DNA of 50,257 bases from contig JAEIOE010000011.1 in NCBI GenBank assembly GCA_016342455.1, positions 1 through 50,257 of the forward strand, written 5' to 3'. The notes under the pieces were generated by a model that saw only the letters and a program-made list of their open reading frames with translations, did not search any database and was not told where the DNA came from. Shown piece after piece: positions 8,601-17,507 of this stretch. The translations under genes were made by a program, and so were the position numbers. Position 1 is the first letter of the stretch, and every line of letters begins with the position of its first letter. The stretch is from Mycoplasmatota bacterium. GTDB taxonomy: Bacteria > Bacillota_I > Bacilli_A > Izemoplasmatales > Hujiaoplasmataceae.

Positions 8601-11600
8601 CCACTCAATATCTTTAAATGTCTTATAATTTAGCATGTTTTGTTTTGAAGCAACCCAAAATGATGTTGCATCTGCTTGTAACAATGAATCAAGCAAATCT
8701 ATTTCAGCTTGAACATCAGCATCAAGACTATCTATTTGAGCATTGATATTTGATATTTGAAGATTATAAGCGTTTATTTGTTCTAATAAGTATGTCATTT
8801 GATAATCATAATAATTATCACCATCTCGGTTCTCTTCAGTAACATATTTAAGAATGTTAACTACATAATCAACCCATTCGGCTTGAGTGTGACCAAATGT
8901 TTCTAGTCCACCAACCCACTCTTGAATTCCTTCAAAAGATTGAATATTCAATATACCAATTGCATATTGGAATAAAGATCTTGCTCTATAATAAGTTTCT
9001 TCAGTATCAAGTGTACCAAACGCATCCATAAGCATCGTTAACATCGCAGATGGATCATCAGCATCTAGGAAGTTCCATACGAACTCGTCGAACATGTCAT
9101 CATCATAATATACAAGCGGATCTCCTACAGTTTCAAATCCATCGATAAACCAAAAAGCAATTGCTTTCGCTCTACCGATTAATTCAAGAACATTCTCTAC
9201 ATTCGCTTCACTTACATAAGTTGGATTTAAGTCTTTAACAATGTCAACTAATGCAAAAGTATCTGTCATAAATGTAGCGATAGCTGTTTGAGTAGATGTA
9301 ACTATAGAAGGATCTGGATTTAATTCAGTTGATACATCGAAATAAACATCTGCTGCAATTTGAAGTAATCCTGAAATATCGAAAGAGTCATCACCAAATA
9401 GTGCGTCAAATATTTTTGAACCAAGTATCGCAATATTTATATCAGTCATTATTTCTAACTTATCCATATCAGGAATCAATTCCATAATTGCTGTCACTTT
9501 TGCTTGATCGACGCTTCCTAAGAAACTTTGAACTTCAGTTACTAAGAATTGGAAGTGTAGAACATATTTATCATACGTTGTTCCAATAACTGCTAAGTAT
9601 GCTGTTCTTTCAGATGGAGTCATTCCTTCTTCTTCAAACATATCATCTAAGTATCCTAATAATAATACTTTGATATTATCATAATCAGTTTGATCTAAGG
9701 TGCCATAGAAAGCAGTTAACATTGAATTAACCTTAGTGGCTAAAAATTCAACATTTTCAGGAGTTATTAAATCCATTGGATTAAACATATCTTCAGTAGG
9801 TCTCATATTAAGTTGAGGACTTACCATAAATGACATCATCATTTCTTGAACCATATCGAACATATCTTGATCGATTGTAAGAATTACTGCATCTAAGCCA
9901 TCATAAAGAGTTCCCATAGCTTGTTTCATTGGTGCAGCATATAATGAATCGGTCATGAATCCTGTCAACATAATTTGTTCAGATAAACGGTCTTCAGCTT
10001 CTGCTAAGTTCCATGTAATATTTTCAAGAGACCATTCTACATTGTCAAGCATATATGTATATCCTACATATCCTTGATAATATATATCGCCTTCAACATA
10101 GTTAAATTGGTCTCCATAAAATAACATATCTAAATGATTTCTTATAAATTCTACTCCACCTAAATCAACTACATATAGTTCGTCAAAATTTGGACTCCAA
10201 AAAGCAGAATCACTTAATAGGTAAAAGTTATAAATTGATAATAATTGTAAGTAGATTCCTTCTTCAGTAGATGTTAATTCTGCAAGATAGTTATCCAAAG
10301 CAAGTTGTGCAGAATCTATTTCTGTTTGGGCATCACCATTAAATGTTTTTTCAAAAACATCAAATTGTAGATTTTGAATATCATCCCATACAAGGCCATT
10401 AAATTCATAACTTTCCCAATATAGTCTGTTCATTTCATTATAGTATAGATTTTCCTTTTCAAATCTATCTTTCAATGCAGCCCAATAATTCGTACACTCT
10501 GTAGTTAATAAAGGATTAATTCCAGTTGTACAATAAGTTACAACTTCAGCATCAAAAGCCAATAGTTGAGCTTCATAGTCTAACTTCATTTGCGCTTTTT
10601 CCGCTAACTCAGTAGTATAAAAAGCAACATCTTCTTGTCTATAAGCTAAGTCATTGCTCATTCCTTGATACATAGCATTATACATTAGAGTTATGATAAG
10701 TTCTTTAGTCATACCTGCTGTTTTTGTATCAGCATACCAAGTTTGGAAATCAGTAGCCGTACTAATAGTTGGTAGTTCTAAAAATAAATCATAAGCATCT
10801 AATAACATTTCATAGAGTTCTTCATCTGTTGTAAATTCAGAAAGCAATAATAATTCAGTAGCGAATTCATCCGCATCAAAATTTTCATCATTTTCATCAC
10901 CAAAAGTATCATCTACAAATGCTACTAATAAATCTCTGTTGAATGAACCACTAAAAACAGGATATACATCTAAATTTCCCGTAATATTACTAAATGGTTT
11001 ATCCCAGCCTGTAAATGTAAAGGTATCTGTTCCATCATCAGGTTTAAGAGGTGTAGCAGCGGGTGCTGTAGCAGACGACCCATAAGCTACTGTTTCAGTT
11101 TTAATTACAGAGTTATCCCATTCAAAGAATCTAACTGTATAATTATTCACAGTGCTTGTAAATACAGGGTAAATTTGCATATTTGCAGTTACGTTAGTGT
11201 AACTTTGATCCCAATGACTAAATGTATAAGTGTACTGTACAGTAGCTGCTTTAGTAGGATTTCCAGCAGGCGTTGTAGCCGCTGCCCCCTCTAAAACACT
11301 CTGTGTAGCAAATACATATCCGTCTCCATTATAAAAATCAACCTGATAATACGTTTCACCTGCTAGGGTTGTCACCGTAGTGGTTGCTTGTGTGGTAGTA
11401 GGGATTGTTGTTATCGCAGTAGTTGTTGTTGCAGTAGTTGTTATCGCAGTAGTTGTTGTCGCAGTAGTTGTTGTTACGGCAACTGTTGTTGTTGCTGCGG
11501 TAGTTGTTGCTGCGGTAGTTGTTGTTGTTGTTGCACCGCCGAAATCACAACCTGCCAGTAAAAAACTAGCGAATAGTAACAAGATTACTGTAAATAGTCT

Positions 11601-11609
11601 TTGTTTCAC
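5625..11609 (-). CDS. Giant repeat-containing surface lipoprotein
   Basis: 1,994 aa if started at the GTG at 11609, which has AAGGAGAG 7 nt upstream; the longer TTG reading frame has no RBS. A hydrophobic signal ends in the lipobox LLAGC (Cys ~20). Next come a Thr-rich linker of repeated TTT/TTA units (~25-85) and two ~65-residue InlB/Flg_new-like beta repeats (~85-218) with the F..WD......(I/V)T.N..(I/V)YPVF pattern. The remaining ~1,770 residues are acidic, helical and rich in Tyr, Trp, Asn and Asp. By eye they form three diverged copies of ~590 residues, marked by VEWSLENITWNLAEAED (~525), INWLNESIIDLEE (~1120) and INWLQNEVNRLEE (~1700), each preceded by a coiled-coil stretch. I recognise no enzymatic domain. 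A lipid-anchored surface protein, perhaps adhesive or structural, is inference. It has its own terminator. Confidence 0.85.
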   Translation of the reverse strand: MKQRLFTVILLLFASFLLAGCDFGGATTTTTTAATTTAATTTVAVTTTTATTTTAITTTATTTTAITTIPTTTQATTTVTTLAGETYYQVDFYNGDGYVFATQSVLEGAAATTPAGNPTKAATVQYTYTFSHWDQSYTNVTANMQIYPVFTSTVNNYTVRFFEWDNSVIKTETVAYGSSATAPAATPLKPDDGTDTFTFTGWDKPFSNITGNLDVYPVFSGSFNRDLLVAFVDDTFGDENDENFDADEFATELLLLSEFTTDEELYEMLLDAYDLFLELPTISTATDFQTWYADTKTAGMTKELIITLMYNAMYQGMSNDLAYRQEDVAFYTTELAEKAQMKLDYEAQLLAFDAEVVTYCTTGINPLLTTECTNYWAALKDRFEKENLYYNEMNRLYWESYEFNGLVWDDIQNLQFDVFEKTFNGDAQTEIDSAQLALDNYLAELTSTEEGIYLQLLSIYNFYLLSDSAFWSPNFDELYVVDLGGVEFIRNHLDMLFYGDQFNYVEGDIYYQGYVGYTYMLDNVEWSLENITWNLAEAEDRLSEQIMLTGFMTDSLYAAPMKQAMGTLYDGLDAVILTIDQDMFDMVQEMMMSFMVSPQLNMRPTEDMFNPMDLITPENVEFLATKVNSMLTAFYGTLDQTDYDNIKVLLLGYLDDMFEEEGMTPSERTAYLAVIGTTYDKYVLHFQFLVTEVQSFLGSVDQAKVTAIMELIPDMDKLEIMTDINIAILGSKIFDALFGDDSFDISGLLQIAADVYFDVSTELNPDPSIVTSTQTAIATFMTDTFALVDIVKDLNPTYVSEANVENVLELIGRAKAIAFWFIDGFETVGDPLVYYDDDMFDEFVWNFLDADDPSAMLTMLMDAFGTLDTEETYYRARSLFQYAIGILNIQSFEGIQEWVGGLETFGHTQAEWVDYVVNILKYVTEENRDGDNYYDYQMTYLLEQINAYNLQISNINAQIDSLDADVQAEIDLLDSLLQADATSFWVASKQNMLNYKTFKDIEWQLESNLDMMYMPALYDIVQAICDANNPYDETEYNLAMADFNIFLNDHTDNEYVYNLVEEFKDAYLEYLEYDLTTYQPLLTIIQAEPAYTYFDDTVSNNVNEYTYHQMDILYFYQEINWLNESIIDLEESLWFINVVYDLVNDPVNEPLTEEAMNIVMDDLQNMIASMPAGSFELIERLVEMMTATNVGLRMDEPDFYSQDKFEIPFTAEELYAFSQDLSAFLKLRLQTITPTEMLALENYVLVVITEYVSDQGLDPLDEAAEITRLNTLVLKYLGLADEALDELTALLDGLSVASIQGLMDYIDVMSKGGMNIYVQVILGAQVIDELVDFTLVDLTVITGILNELYFDFEIETYLPSDLTDVQTAWAAHVVDVEALITSVAAMNPEMIDPADYAELYELQQKVMYMAYLFMDPEDILSMPSFDFDYQMLVSFVSEMFDESDPTAVDAIILDLLDVFNLGATDFEDLFYIILGVGSVIQGMPDIESPTDLLRVVQGILSMGYTNTEIASFVMNGLMTFLVPQLPSMYDTTDLEAELLVKEGELDNACDALNAINDEVAIEIALIADPAARTAAEDLWNAYNLREEYYAIFDNTINDYSWNNEMFQWWLWYDLEENIINNEDYNYIDNILNNMDNKEREMYQDILNCFGDYMYYENELYWKQNDFNNSYYTVMTSFDAFYEISNYLNDKSYELMSPYMNINWLQNEVNRLEEKIQDIENMAWLPQTLEIMLGDPANVTLTEQVLVILIDQVEAWGENPDINFINSLPMMFEKGMEGLTAAEISAELINAGTFIQVLFGTMDLADEAIIEAWALEFADAFAETQTSDPVELAALQADLAAMISANLSGLLDIPAEIGDFVVTMDETKTQALIDQLMILNTIDDSTPEGEIMMVITISNIINILVGDGSLNYDAIYGPILGIVYDMNTINGYIPLDTLAVMDSTIGTSLDTIIAQAAIVALIDPATTNPLELASIQLLKDTVDDLGDYLDSLFAD
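11370..11535 (-). repeat. Simple-sequence repeat region encoding the Thr-rich linker
   Basis: About 165 bp of near-tandem triplet repeats (ACA/ACT/GCA on the coding strand; GTT/AGT/TGC on the plus strand). It encodes the Thr/Ala spacer between the lipidated cysteine and the first beta repeat. Such arrays can change length by slippage; an in-frame triplet change would alter only linker length. Confidence 0.75.
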
Positions 11610-11760
11610 GTTTTCACTCTCCTTATATTTATTCAATTTTGTTTTTTTCTTGTATATTCAAAGTAAATATATCTGTTAATAATAAAATAGCATAAATCGG
11701 TGAAAAAATCTACAACCCGCACTAAAATCGGGCCGTCTTAGCGCTATAAAAAATAAAAAA
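11610..11760 (-). promoter_or_regulatory. Upstream region of the giant lipoprotein gene
   Basis: An AT-rich 5' region with a good RBS (AAGGAGAG). A possible promoter reads TTGTAG (around 11714) and a TATTTT box further down, but spacing is poor. At 11715-11745 lies an unusually GC-rich patch with a CCCG/CGGG inverted repeat on either side of ~9 nt. Its role is unclear; no riboswitch motif was found. Confidence 0.3.
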
Positions 11761-11792
11761 GAACAGTTTTCACCAAAAGATAAAAACTGTTC
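11761..11792 (-). terminator. Intrinsic terminator of the beta-propeller lipoprotein gene
   Basis: GAACAGTTTT and AAAACTGTTC form a perfect 10-bp stem. On the minus strand it is followed by a T-rich run (11760 downwards). Confidence 0.88.
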
Positions 11793-11813
11793 AAAATTAA
11801 ATAAATATATTTA

Positions 11814-13820
11814 CTAATCAATCATTTCTGTTCCACCAACAGGTGTAATTGGGTAACCCCAATACTCATAATATGATGGATTCAATTCTGTTTCTCCTAC
11901 TTTATTGAAGTCATCATCCATATCAAACATCATAATACTTGAGTATGAAACTGTATATACATGATTATCAATAATTACTGCTCTTTCAATAGAATCAAAG
12001 TATCTGTAATATCCTTGTTCTGTATCTTCTACCATATGTGTTAATTTAGTTACTAATTCTAAATCACCACTGTGATACACTTTAAACAAATACATACTTT
12101 GTGAATATCCATAGTAGTCTTCAAAGTATTCAAACACTGGAACTCCAACATATGTAAAGTCCGCTCCATTTGGAGTAAATGATAAGAATGCTTTGTGATC
12201 CCATATAACATTTGTATATGAATACTCTCCTTCAACAAGATAAGTTTCTATGTTTTCGACCACATCACCAGTAGTATTATATAAAGCTACCTTAACACCA
12301 GTAAACCTTGTCCAACCATCCATATCTTCTGCTTGACGACCAATTCCAATCATTAAATTATCTGTTATTTCGTGCAAGTAATCACTTACGCCTTCTTCTT
12401 CTAATTCACCAACAATCACTGGGTTTAAAGGATCTGATAGATCTAATTTGTATAGAGGGTCAATTTGTTGGAATGTAACAACATAAGCTGTTTCTTCAGA
12501 AAATCTAGCTGAATAGATTCTTTCATTTGGTTTTCCGATTCCCTTCAACACTGATAATTCTTCCATTGTATCTTCTGTCGTTGCATCTAATAAGAATACA
12601 AAGTTATCTACTTTCCATTCACCTGCTGCACTGTATGACCAACCTGTAGTTGCAATTCTAAATACACCATCGTATTCATCCATTGAGAATTGATTTAGTG
12701 GATATCCTTCTATTTCTCCCATTGCTTTATAAACCAATTCACCATTACTAATTTCAAATCTTAATACATAAGTATGATAATCATAAATTCCGTCTTCTTC
12801 TAAATATTCCCATTTTTGAACGATAGTATACATATTGCTTAAACTCATGTATATTTGCCATGATGATCCAAGGTATGCTTTAATATTGGCTTCATCATTA
12901 TCTGTAACATCAAATGATACTAACGTTAAGAAACTAAAACTATTACCATCATTTGGCATAAAGAATATTCTGTTCGCTGGTAAAAGCGTTAATTCATCTG
13001 AAACTACAGAATCTATATATTGAGGTACAAATACATCTTCATCATAACCATAGTTATACATATAGTTATTTAAGATTAAATATAATTGTTCATCTATCAT
13101 TCTTGAATCAATAATATATGAAGAATCAAAATATAATTCACGTGCAACTGTAACATCTGTTGTATCTGCTACATCTAAAACAGTAATTTTAGTCCCGTAT
13201 GAATATTTATAACAAACATAAGTTCTAAGTTCTGTAGATACTGTTTCAGTTACCGTTGTTTCATCTGAAGGTTCAGAACCGTCTTCATTTATTTTATCTT
13301 CATAATAATAATCTGAATAAGAACAAATTGATTCAGTATAAGTGTATTCATGTGAAATCAATACTGCTTTTCCATCGTATAAATACATTTCACTCATATA
13401 ACCATTTTCTAGTTCTAACGTGTAATCAATAGCTAAAGTATCTGCATCCACAATGAAAAACTTACTACCAGATACAATATATATTTTATATCCATCAGTA
13501 AGAATCTTATCTGCTTCTGAAACGCCTTCTACTTGATTGTTTGTTTCTGAATAATCTGGTTCGTCATTAGTTGCCTGTGGTACTGATGCTTCCAAACTAT
13601 CTTCTGAAGCAAAATCACCTGCCATTGCTACTTCATTATAAAGTCTAGTGCTTTTGTTACTTTCCATATTTGCTGCTAGGTATTCTTTTAATTGATCGTA
13701 TGAACTAAAAGACCCTACATTATCTCCTGTAATCTCCAGAGTCGCTTCATTACAACCTACTATTGTAAAAGATAGTAAAGCAAGTAAAACTAAAGCTAAA
13801 AACTTTCTCATTTTTTTCAT
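11814..13820 (-). CDS. Lipoprotein with secreted beta-propeller domain
   Basis: 668 aa. The signal peptide ends in a VGC lipobox (Cys ~23), so the mature protein is probably lipid-anchored outside the membrane. After a ~65-residue spacer, YSETNNQVEGVSEADKILTD followed by KIYIVSGSKFFIVDADTL is the diagnostic start of the C-terminal beta-propeller family (Pfam Beta_propel, PF09826 type). Propeller blades extend to the C terminus with repeated aromatic YVV/FDV strands. The function of this family is not established. AGGAGGA lies 7 nt before the ATG. The gene is monocistronic, with a strong terminator behind it. Confidence 0.88.
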   Translation of the reverse strand: MKKMRKFLALVLLALLSFTIVGCNEATLEITGDNVGSFSSYDQLKEYLAANMESNKSTRLYNEVAMAGDFASEDSLEASVPQATNDEPDYSETNNQVEGVSEADKILTDGYKIYIVSGSKFFIVDADTLAIDYTLELENGYMSEMYLYDGKAVLISHEYTYTESICSYSDYYYEDKINEDGSEPSDETTVTETVSTELRTYVCYKYSYGTKITVLDVADTTDVTVARELYFDSSYIIDSRMIDEQLYLILNNYMYNYGYDEDVFVPQYIDSVVSDELTLLPANRIFFMPNDGNSFSFLTLVSFDVTDNDEANIKAYLGSSWQIYMSLSNMYTIVQKWEYLEEDGIYDYHTYVLRFEISNGELVYKAMGEIEGYPLNQFSMDEYDGVFRIATTGWSYSAAGEWKVDNFVFLLDATTEDTMEELSVLKGIGKPNERIYSARFSEETAYVVTFQQIDPLYKLDLSDPLNPVIVGELEEEGVSDYLHEITDNLMIGIGRQAEDMDGWTRFTGVKVALYNTTGDVVENIETYLVEGEYSYTNVIWDHKAFLSFTPNGADFTYVGVPVFEYFEDYYGYSQSMYLFKVYHSGDLELVTKLTHMVEDTEQGYYRYFDSIERAVIIDNHVYTVSYSSIMMFDMDDDFNKVGETELNPSYYEYWGYPITPVGGTEMID

Positions 13821-13878
13821 AATTTATTCCTCCTATGCTTTTCATTAGTATAAACAATTGAAGTATTGATTTTATTGG

Positions 13879-13906
13879 AAAAAAAACCAACAGATTACTC
13901 TGTTAG
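13879..13906 (-). terminator. Intrinsic terminator of the thiI-pepF operon
   Basis: On the minus strand CTAACAG (13906-13900) pairs with CTGTTGG (13893-13887), including one G-T pair, followed by eight T. It overlaps the pepF stop codon (13895-13897). Confidence 0.85.
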
Positions 13907-15652
13907 CTTTAAGAATTGCTCAATATCTTGTTTTAGTAGTTCTAAAGAACTTACCCAGAATGCTTTTTTAGTTACATCAATACCAGCTAGCATAGCAGCA
14001 TCTTCAACCATCATTTTACCAGTTGAACGTAATAAGTTATCATACATACCAACAAATGATTCTTTATCTTCTAAGTATTTTGCGTATAATCCTTTTGCGA
14101 ATAAAAGACCAAAAGTATATGGGAAGTTATAATAACTCAAGCCACCTGAATAGTAATGTGGTTTACAAACCCACATATATGGATGAAGATAATCTTTATC
14201 TAATCCATCGCCATAAGTGTCAAGTTGTGCTTTCATCATTAACTCTTTTAATTCATTTGAATCAAATACAGTGGTTAATCTTCCATCAAAAACAGATTTT
14301 TCAAATAAGAATCTAGACATGATATCTACTACTACTTGAGTGTAATCTTGAATAGAAGACTCTAATAAGAAAATTCTTTCTTCATCATTGGTAGCGTCCT
14401 TTAAAGCTGCTTTATTTACAATCGTTTCACAGAATGTTGAAGCTGTTTCAGCGACAGGCATTGTGTAATGACTATTTAATGAAGATTCTTTAAAAATAGA
14501 TTCCCCATGGAATGCATGTCCTAGTTCATGACTCAATGTAATCATATCTCCAAAAGCACCGGTGAAGTTAGTCATAACTCTACTTTCTTTTATCGCATGG
14601 ATATTTGCACAGAAGGCTCCGCCCACTTTGCCTTTTCTTGGTGAATAATCTACCCAATGATCTTTAAAAGCTTTTTTAGCCATCAAGTAAAGATCTTCAG
14701 AGAATGTTCTAAAATTCTTCAAGATATATTCATTCGCTTCAGGAATTGTAAATGTTTTATTACTTTTTCCGATTGGTGCGAATAAATCATAGAAAGGCAA
14801 ACCGTTTGAATGTCCTAATATTTTTGCTTTTCTCTTCAAATATTTTCTAAATACTTCCATGTATTCTAAGCAAGCTTCTTGCATCGCATCTAAAGTAGCT
14901 TGTTGCATTCTACTTTTTGATAAGCTTTGTGCTAGAGGTGAATCGTATCCTCTTTCTCTAGATATTATGTTTACTTCCCCTTTAATTGAGTTTAAAGAGT
15001 AAGCAATTGAGTTCTCGATTTTTTCATATGCTTTTATTTCAGCTTCATAAGCTGCTTTTCTTATAGTTTGGTTTGGATCATTCGCTAAGTTTCTAACAAC
15101 TGATAGCGTAATTTCTTTCCCATCATAATCAACTGCCATAGTTGAAGTAAGTAACTTTTGTAAATTTTTCCAAGCTCCTGAACCATTTTGTCTTAATCTT
15201 GCGAGAAGAGTTTCTGTTTTCTCATCTAAATTATGGCTTGCATTTTCAATATTTTCTTTAATTTGAAATTCGTGCTCTTTTAGGAAATCATCACTATTAA
15301 TATCTTTATCGATATTTGGATAGTTTAATAACCATTTACTTACTATCGTTTCTATTCTAGCAAGATTTGTTAATTCGTTTTGAATTGCATTCAGGCTCTT
15401 CATAGCGTTCATATTCGTTGATTCAACGCTATAAGAAAGTGAAGCAAAATGCATTAATTTATCAATTAAAAACGTTAATTCCATATCTGATTTTAAATAA
15501 GATACTAATTTTGACAACTTGTTATCATAATTATTAAAATCGGACTCTTTTGCACAAACTTCCTTGATTTTTTTAGATAAAAGTTCTTGATCCGCTAAAA
15601 AGTTCGAATCATCAAAACCTTTATACAATTTACTTAAATCCCAATTATTCAT
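13895..15652 (-). CDS. pepF: Oligoendopeptidase F (M3 zinc metallopeptidase)
   Basis: 585 aa, typical for PepF/M3B enzymes that degrade peptides of roughly 7-17 residues in the cytosol. The N-terminal helical lid and oligopeptidase F N-domain precede the catalytic domain with HELGHAFH (around residue 375), where two His and the Glu bind zinc and act in catalysis. The third zinc ligand is the Glu in VAETASTFCET about 25 residues later. The start ATG lies within the end of the GNAT pseudogene (8-nt overlap), with AAGGAGAG upstream. It is the last gene of the thiI operon. Confidence 0.95.
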   Translation of the reverse strand: MNNWDLSKLYKGFDDSNFLADQELLSKKIKEVCAKESDFNNYDNKLSKLVSYLKSDMELTFLIDKLMHFASLSYSVESTNMNAMKSLNAIQNELTNLARIETIVSKWLLNYPNIDKDINSDDFLKEHEFQIKENIENASHNLDEKTETLLARLRQNGSGAWKNLQKLLTSTMAVDYDGKEITLSVVRNLANDPNQTIRKAAYEAEIKAYEKIENSIAYSLNSIKGEVNIISRERGYDSPLAQSLSKSRMQQATLDAMQEACLEYMEVFRKYLKRKAKILGHSNGLPFYDLFAPIGKSNKTFTIPEANEYILKNFRTFSEDLYLMAKKAFKDHWVDYSPRKGKVGGAFCANIHAIKESRVMTNFTGAFGDMITLSHELGHAFHGESIFKESSLNSHYTMPVAETASTFCETIVNKAALKDATNDEERIFLLESSIQDYTQVVVDIMSRFLFEKSVFDGRLTTVFDSNELKELMMKAQLDTYGDGLDKDYLHPYMWVCKPHYYSGGLSYYNFPYTFGLLFAKGLYAKYLEDKESFVGMYDNLLRSTGKMMVEDAAMLAGIDVTKKAFWVSSLELLKQDIEQFLKLTE

Positions 15653-16189
15653 TTGTTCTCTCCTTATTTATTAAATATTGTTCTTTTGTTAATATATAAT
15701 ATTTTGATGTTTTTTCACCAAAATTTAATGTTTTATATTCTCCAAAATGTGTGTAGACAAACCCGCATTTTTCGATAACCCTTCTGGATTTATTGTTTTC
15801 TAGAAAATGACAAACCATTATCTTTTCAATATCTAGATCTAAAAAAGCATGTTCTATTACTCGCTTCACTGCCTCTGTCATTAAACCTTTACCTTCATAT
15901 GGTGTAGACAAGACATATCCTAATTCATATCTACTTTTATGTAGTTCATCTGTTTTATTGTGTAAACCTACTGAACCAATGACTTTATTATCTGCTTTAG
16001 AAACTAAAGCTAAAACATCTTTCTTTTAAAGAAAATCTCGATTATTTTCAAAGAAAAAACTTTGTTTTCATGTACTTCCCAGCCTGCATTTGGTCCTACA
16101 GTCTCTAAACTACAATATTAAAAAAAATCATCTAAATCTGTAATTTTAAATGGTCTTAAGAATAATCTTTCTGTTTCTAAACATTTCAT
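15645..16189 (-). pseudogene. Disrupted GNAT acetyltransferase (RimJ/RimL type)
   Basis: The minus strand encodes a recognisable GNAT protein from the ATG at 16189 (MKCLETERLFLRPFKITDLDD) to 15645. The reading frame is broken twice: a TAA about 23 codons in (after DDFF), and a frameshift near 16030 after which the sequence returns to frame as DVLALVSKADNKVIGSVGL. The C-terminal part keeps the acetyl-CoA-binding pattern ELGYVLSTPYEGKGLMTEA and the NNKSRRVIEKCGF motif. The 88-codon 3' open frame has only a TTG as possible start. The gene lies between thiI (3 nt) and pepF (8-nt overlap), so it was an operon member. A sequencing error could explain one lesion but less easily both. Confidence 0.85.
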
Positions 16190-16192
16190 ATT

Positions 16193-17416
16193 TTATATAC
16201 ACTCCGATACGACTAATCCCTTTGATAGAATGTCAAGATGTGAGTTTGCATCGATAATCACTGTTTTCGTATTAGCGACAGCTTCTTCTATAAAAGCTAA
16301 ATAATCAAATTGTGCTTCATTCTTTTCTGCAAATGCAATCTTCGGTTTAATAATTGGATTCTTTGGTACGTATACCGTGCAACAATCACTGAATGGTTTA
16401 ATTGATATTGCTAATGTATCAATTTTTTCAGCTATCTTAACAATTTCCATTTTATCATAGGTAGCCAACGGTCTTATAATTAAATGATTGGTAACCACTT
16501 GAATTACATTCATGCTTTCTAGTGTTTGTGAAGCAACTTGTCCGATTGAATCTCCCGATACTATTGCCAAACAATTATTCTTTATGGCTAATTCAGTTGC
16601 GATACGATACATCATTCTTCTCATCACAGTAATAGTATAGGTTTCATTCACATGAAGCATTAACTGTTCATGAAGATTCCTAAAAGGTACCATATGTAAC
16701 TTAATCTTATATCTTGGAGCGAATTTAGCTAGTTTTTCTGTTAAATCAATTACTTTTTGAGCCGACTCAATTGAAGTTAAAGGAGTAGACTCAAAGTGTA
16801 TGCACTCTACTTCTAATCCTTTTTTCATTGCTAGAAAAGCACTTACTGGAGAATCAATACCTCCACTTAATAAAACCATAGCCTTTCCTCCCATAGATAC
16901 AGGGAAGCCACCAATTGCTGGAATTCTATTTACGTATAAATAGGTAGCGTCTTTTCTAACCTCTATATACAAAGTCATTTCCGGATGATGGACATCAACC
17001 AATAAGTTATTTACTTGAGATAAGATCTTTTTACTAAGCTGTTGGGTTATTTCAAGTGATGTTAAAGGAACCGATTTATCAGCTCTTTTTGTTTCAATCT
17101 TGAAAGTGGTAACTCTTTCTTTTGTCTCTTGTTTAATAATAGCTAATGCATTTTCTGATATTTTATCAAAATCATAAACCGTTTTAACTACTTTAGAATA
17201 AGAAGAAAAACCGGCTATTGTTTCCAATACTTTGATGACTTCTTCAGCTAATGTATTCCCTAATTCAATATAGATTAAATCATGTTGAAATTCTATTTTT
17301 ACATCTAATTCAGATAGTTTAAATCTTAATTGATTATTTAAAGTATTTTTAAAAATATTTTTATTTCTGCCTTTTAAAGATAGGTCTCCATATCTAACCA
17401 TTACATATCCGTACAT
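16193..17416 (-). CDS. thiI: tRNA 4-thiouridine synthase ThiI
   Basis: 407 aa, the Gram-positive length without a C-terminal rhodanese domain. An N-terminal ferredoxin-like plus THUMP region (1-~165) binds tRNA. The PP-loop ATP pyrophosphatase motif LLSGGIDSPVSAF (~183-195) activates U8 for sulfur transfer, and the later SGDSIGQVASQT segment is also typical. Sulfur would come from a cysteine desulfurase; sufS is the only one in this window. The ATG at 17416 has GAGG ~8 nt upstream. Divergent from msrC. Confidence 0.94.
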   Translation of the reverse strand: MYGYVMVRYGDLSLKGRNKNIFKNTLNNQLRFKLSELDVKIEFQHDLIYIELGNTLAEEVIKVLETIAGFSSYSKVVKTVYDFDKISENALAIIKQETKERVTTFKIETKRADKSVPLTSLEITQQLSKKILSQVNNLLVDVHHPEMTLYIEVRKDATYLYVNRIPAIGGFPVSMGGKAMVLLSGGIDSPVSAFLAMKKGLEVECIHFESTPLTSIESAQKVIDLTEKLAKFAPRYKIKLHMVPFRNLHEQLMLHVNETYTITVMRRMMYRIATELAIKNNCLAIVSGDSIGQVASQTLESMNVIQVVTNHLIIRPLATYDKMEIVKIAEKIDTLAISIKPFSDCCTVYVPKNPIIKPKIAFAEKNEAQFDYLAFIEEAVANTKTVIIDANSHLDILSKGLVVSECI

Positions 17417-17456
17417 GTATATACCTCACAATTCCGTGAATATTTTAACATATTTA

Positions 17457-17485
17457 TTGTGATATTATTAAATATAATTTATAAT
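17457..17485 (+). promoter_or_regulatory. Promoter of msrC
   Basis: TTGTGA (17457-17462), a 17-nt spacer and TATAAT (17480-17485), followed by the RBS AAGGAG about 10 nt before the ATG. Confidence 0.8.
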
Positions 17486-17507
17486 TATATGAAAAGGAGT
17501 TAAAAAT

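Noticed and set aside
11380-11679. Plus-strand ORF rich in valine
   Set aside because: It is the mirror of the Thr-rich triplet repeats in the lipoprotein gene; no RBS and no protein-like composition.
11640-11760. A second c-di-GMP riboswitch before the giant lipoprotein gene
   Set aside because: No GCAAAGC core and no tetraloop/receptor hairpins; only one small GC-rich inverted repeat.
17400-17456. Divergent promoter for thiI
   Set aside because: Only scattered AT-rich boxes (TTAAAAT) without a -35 element at suitable spacing; expression start not supported.
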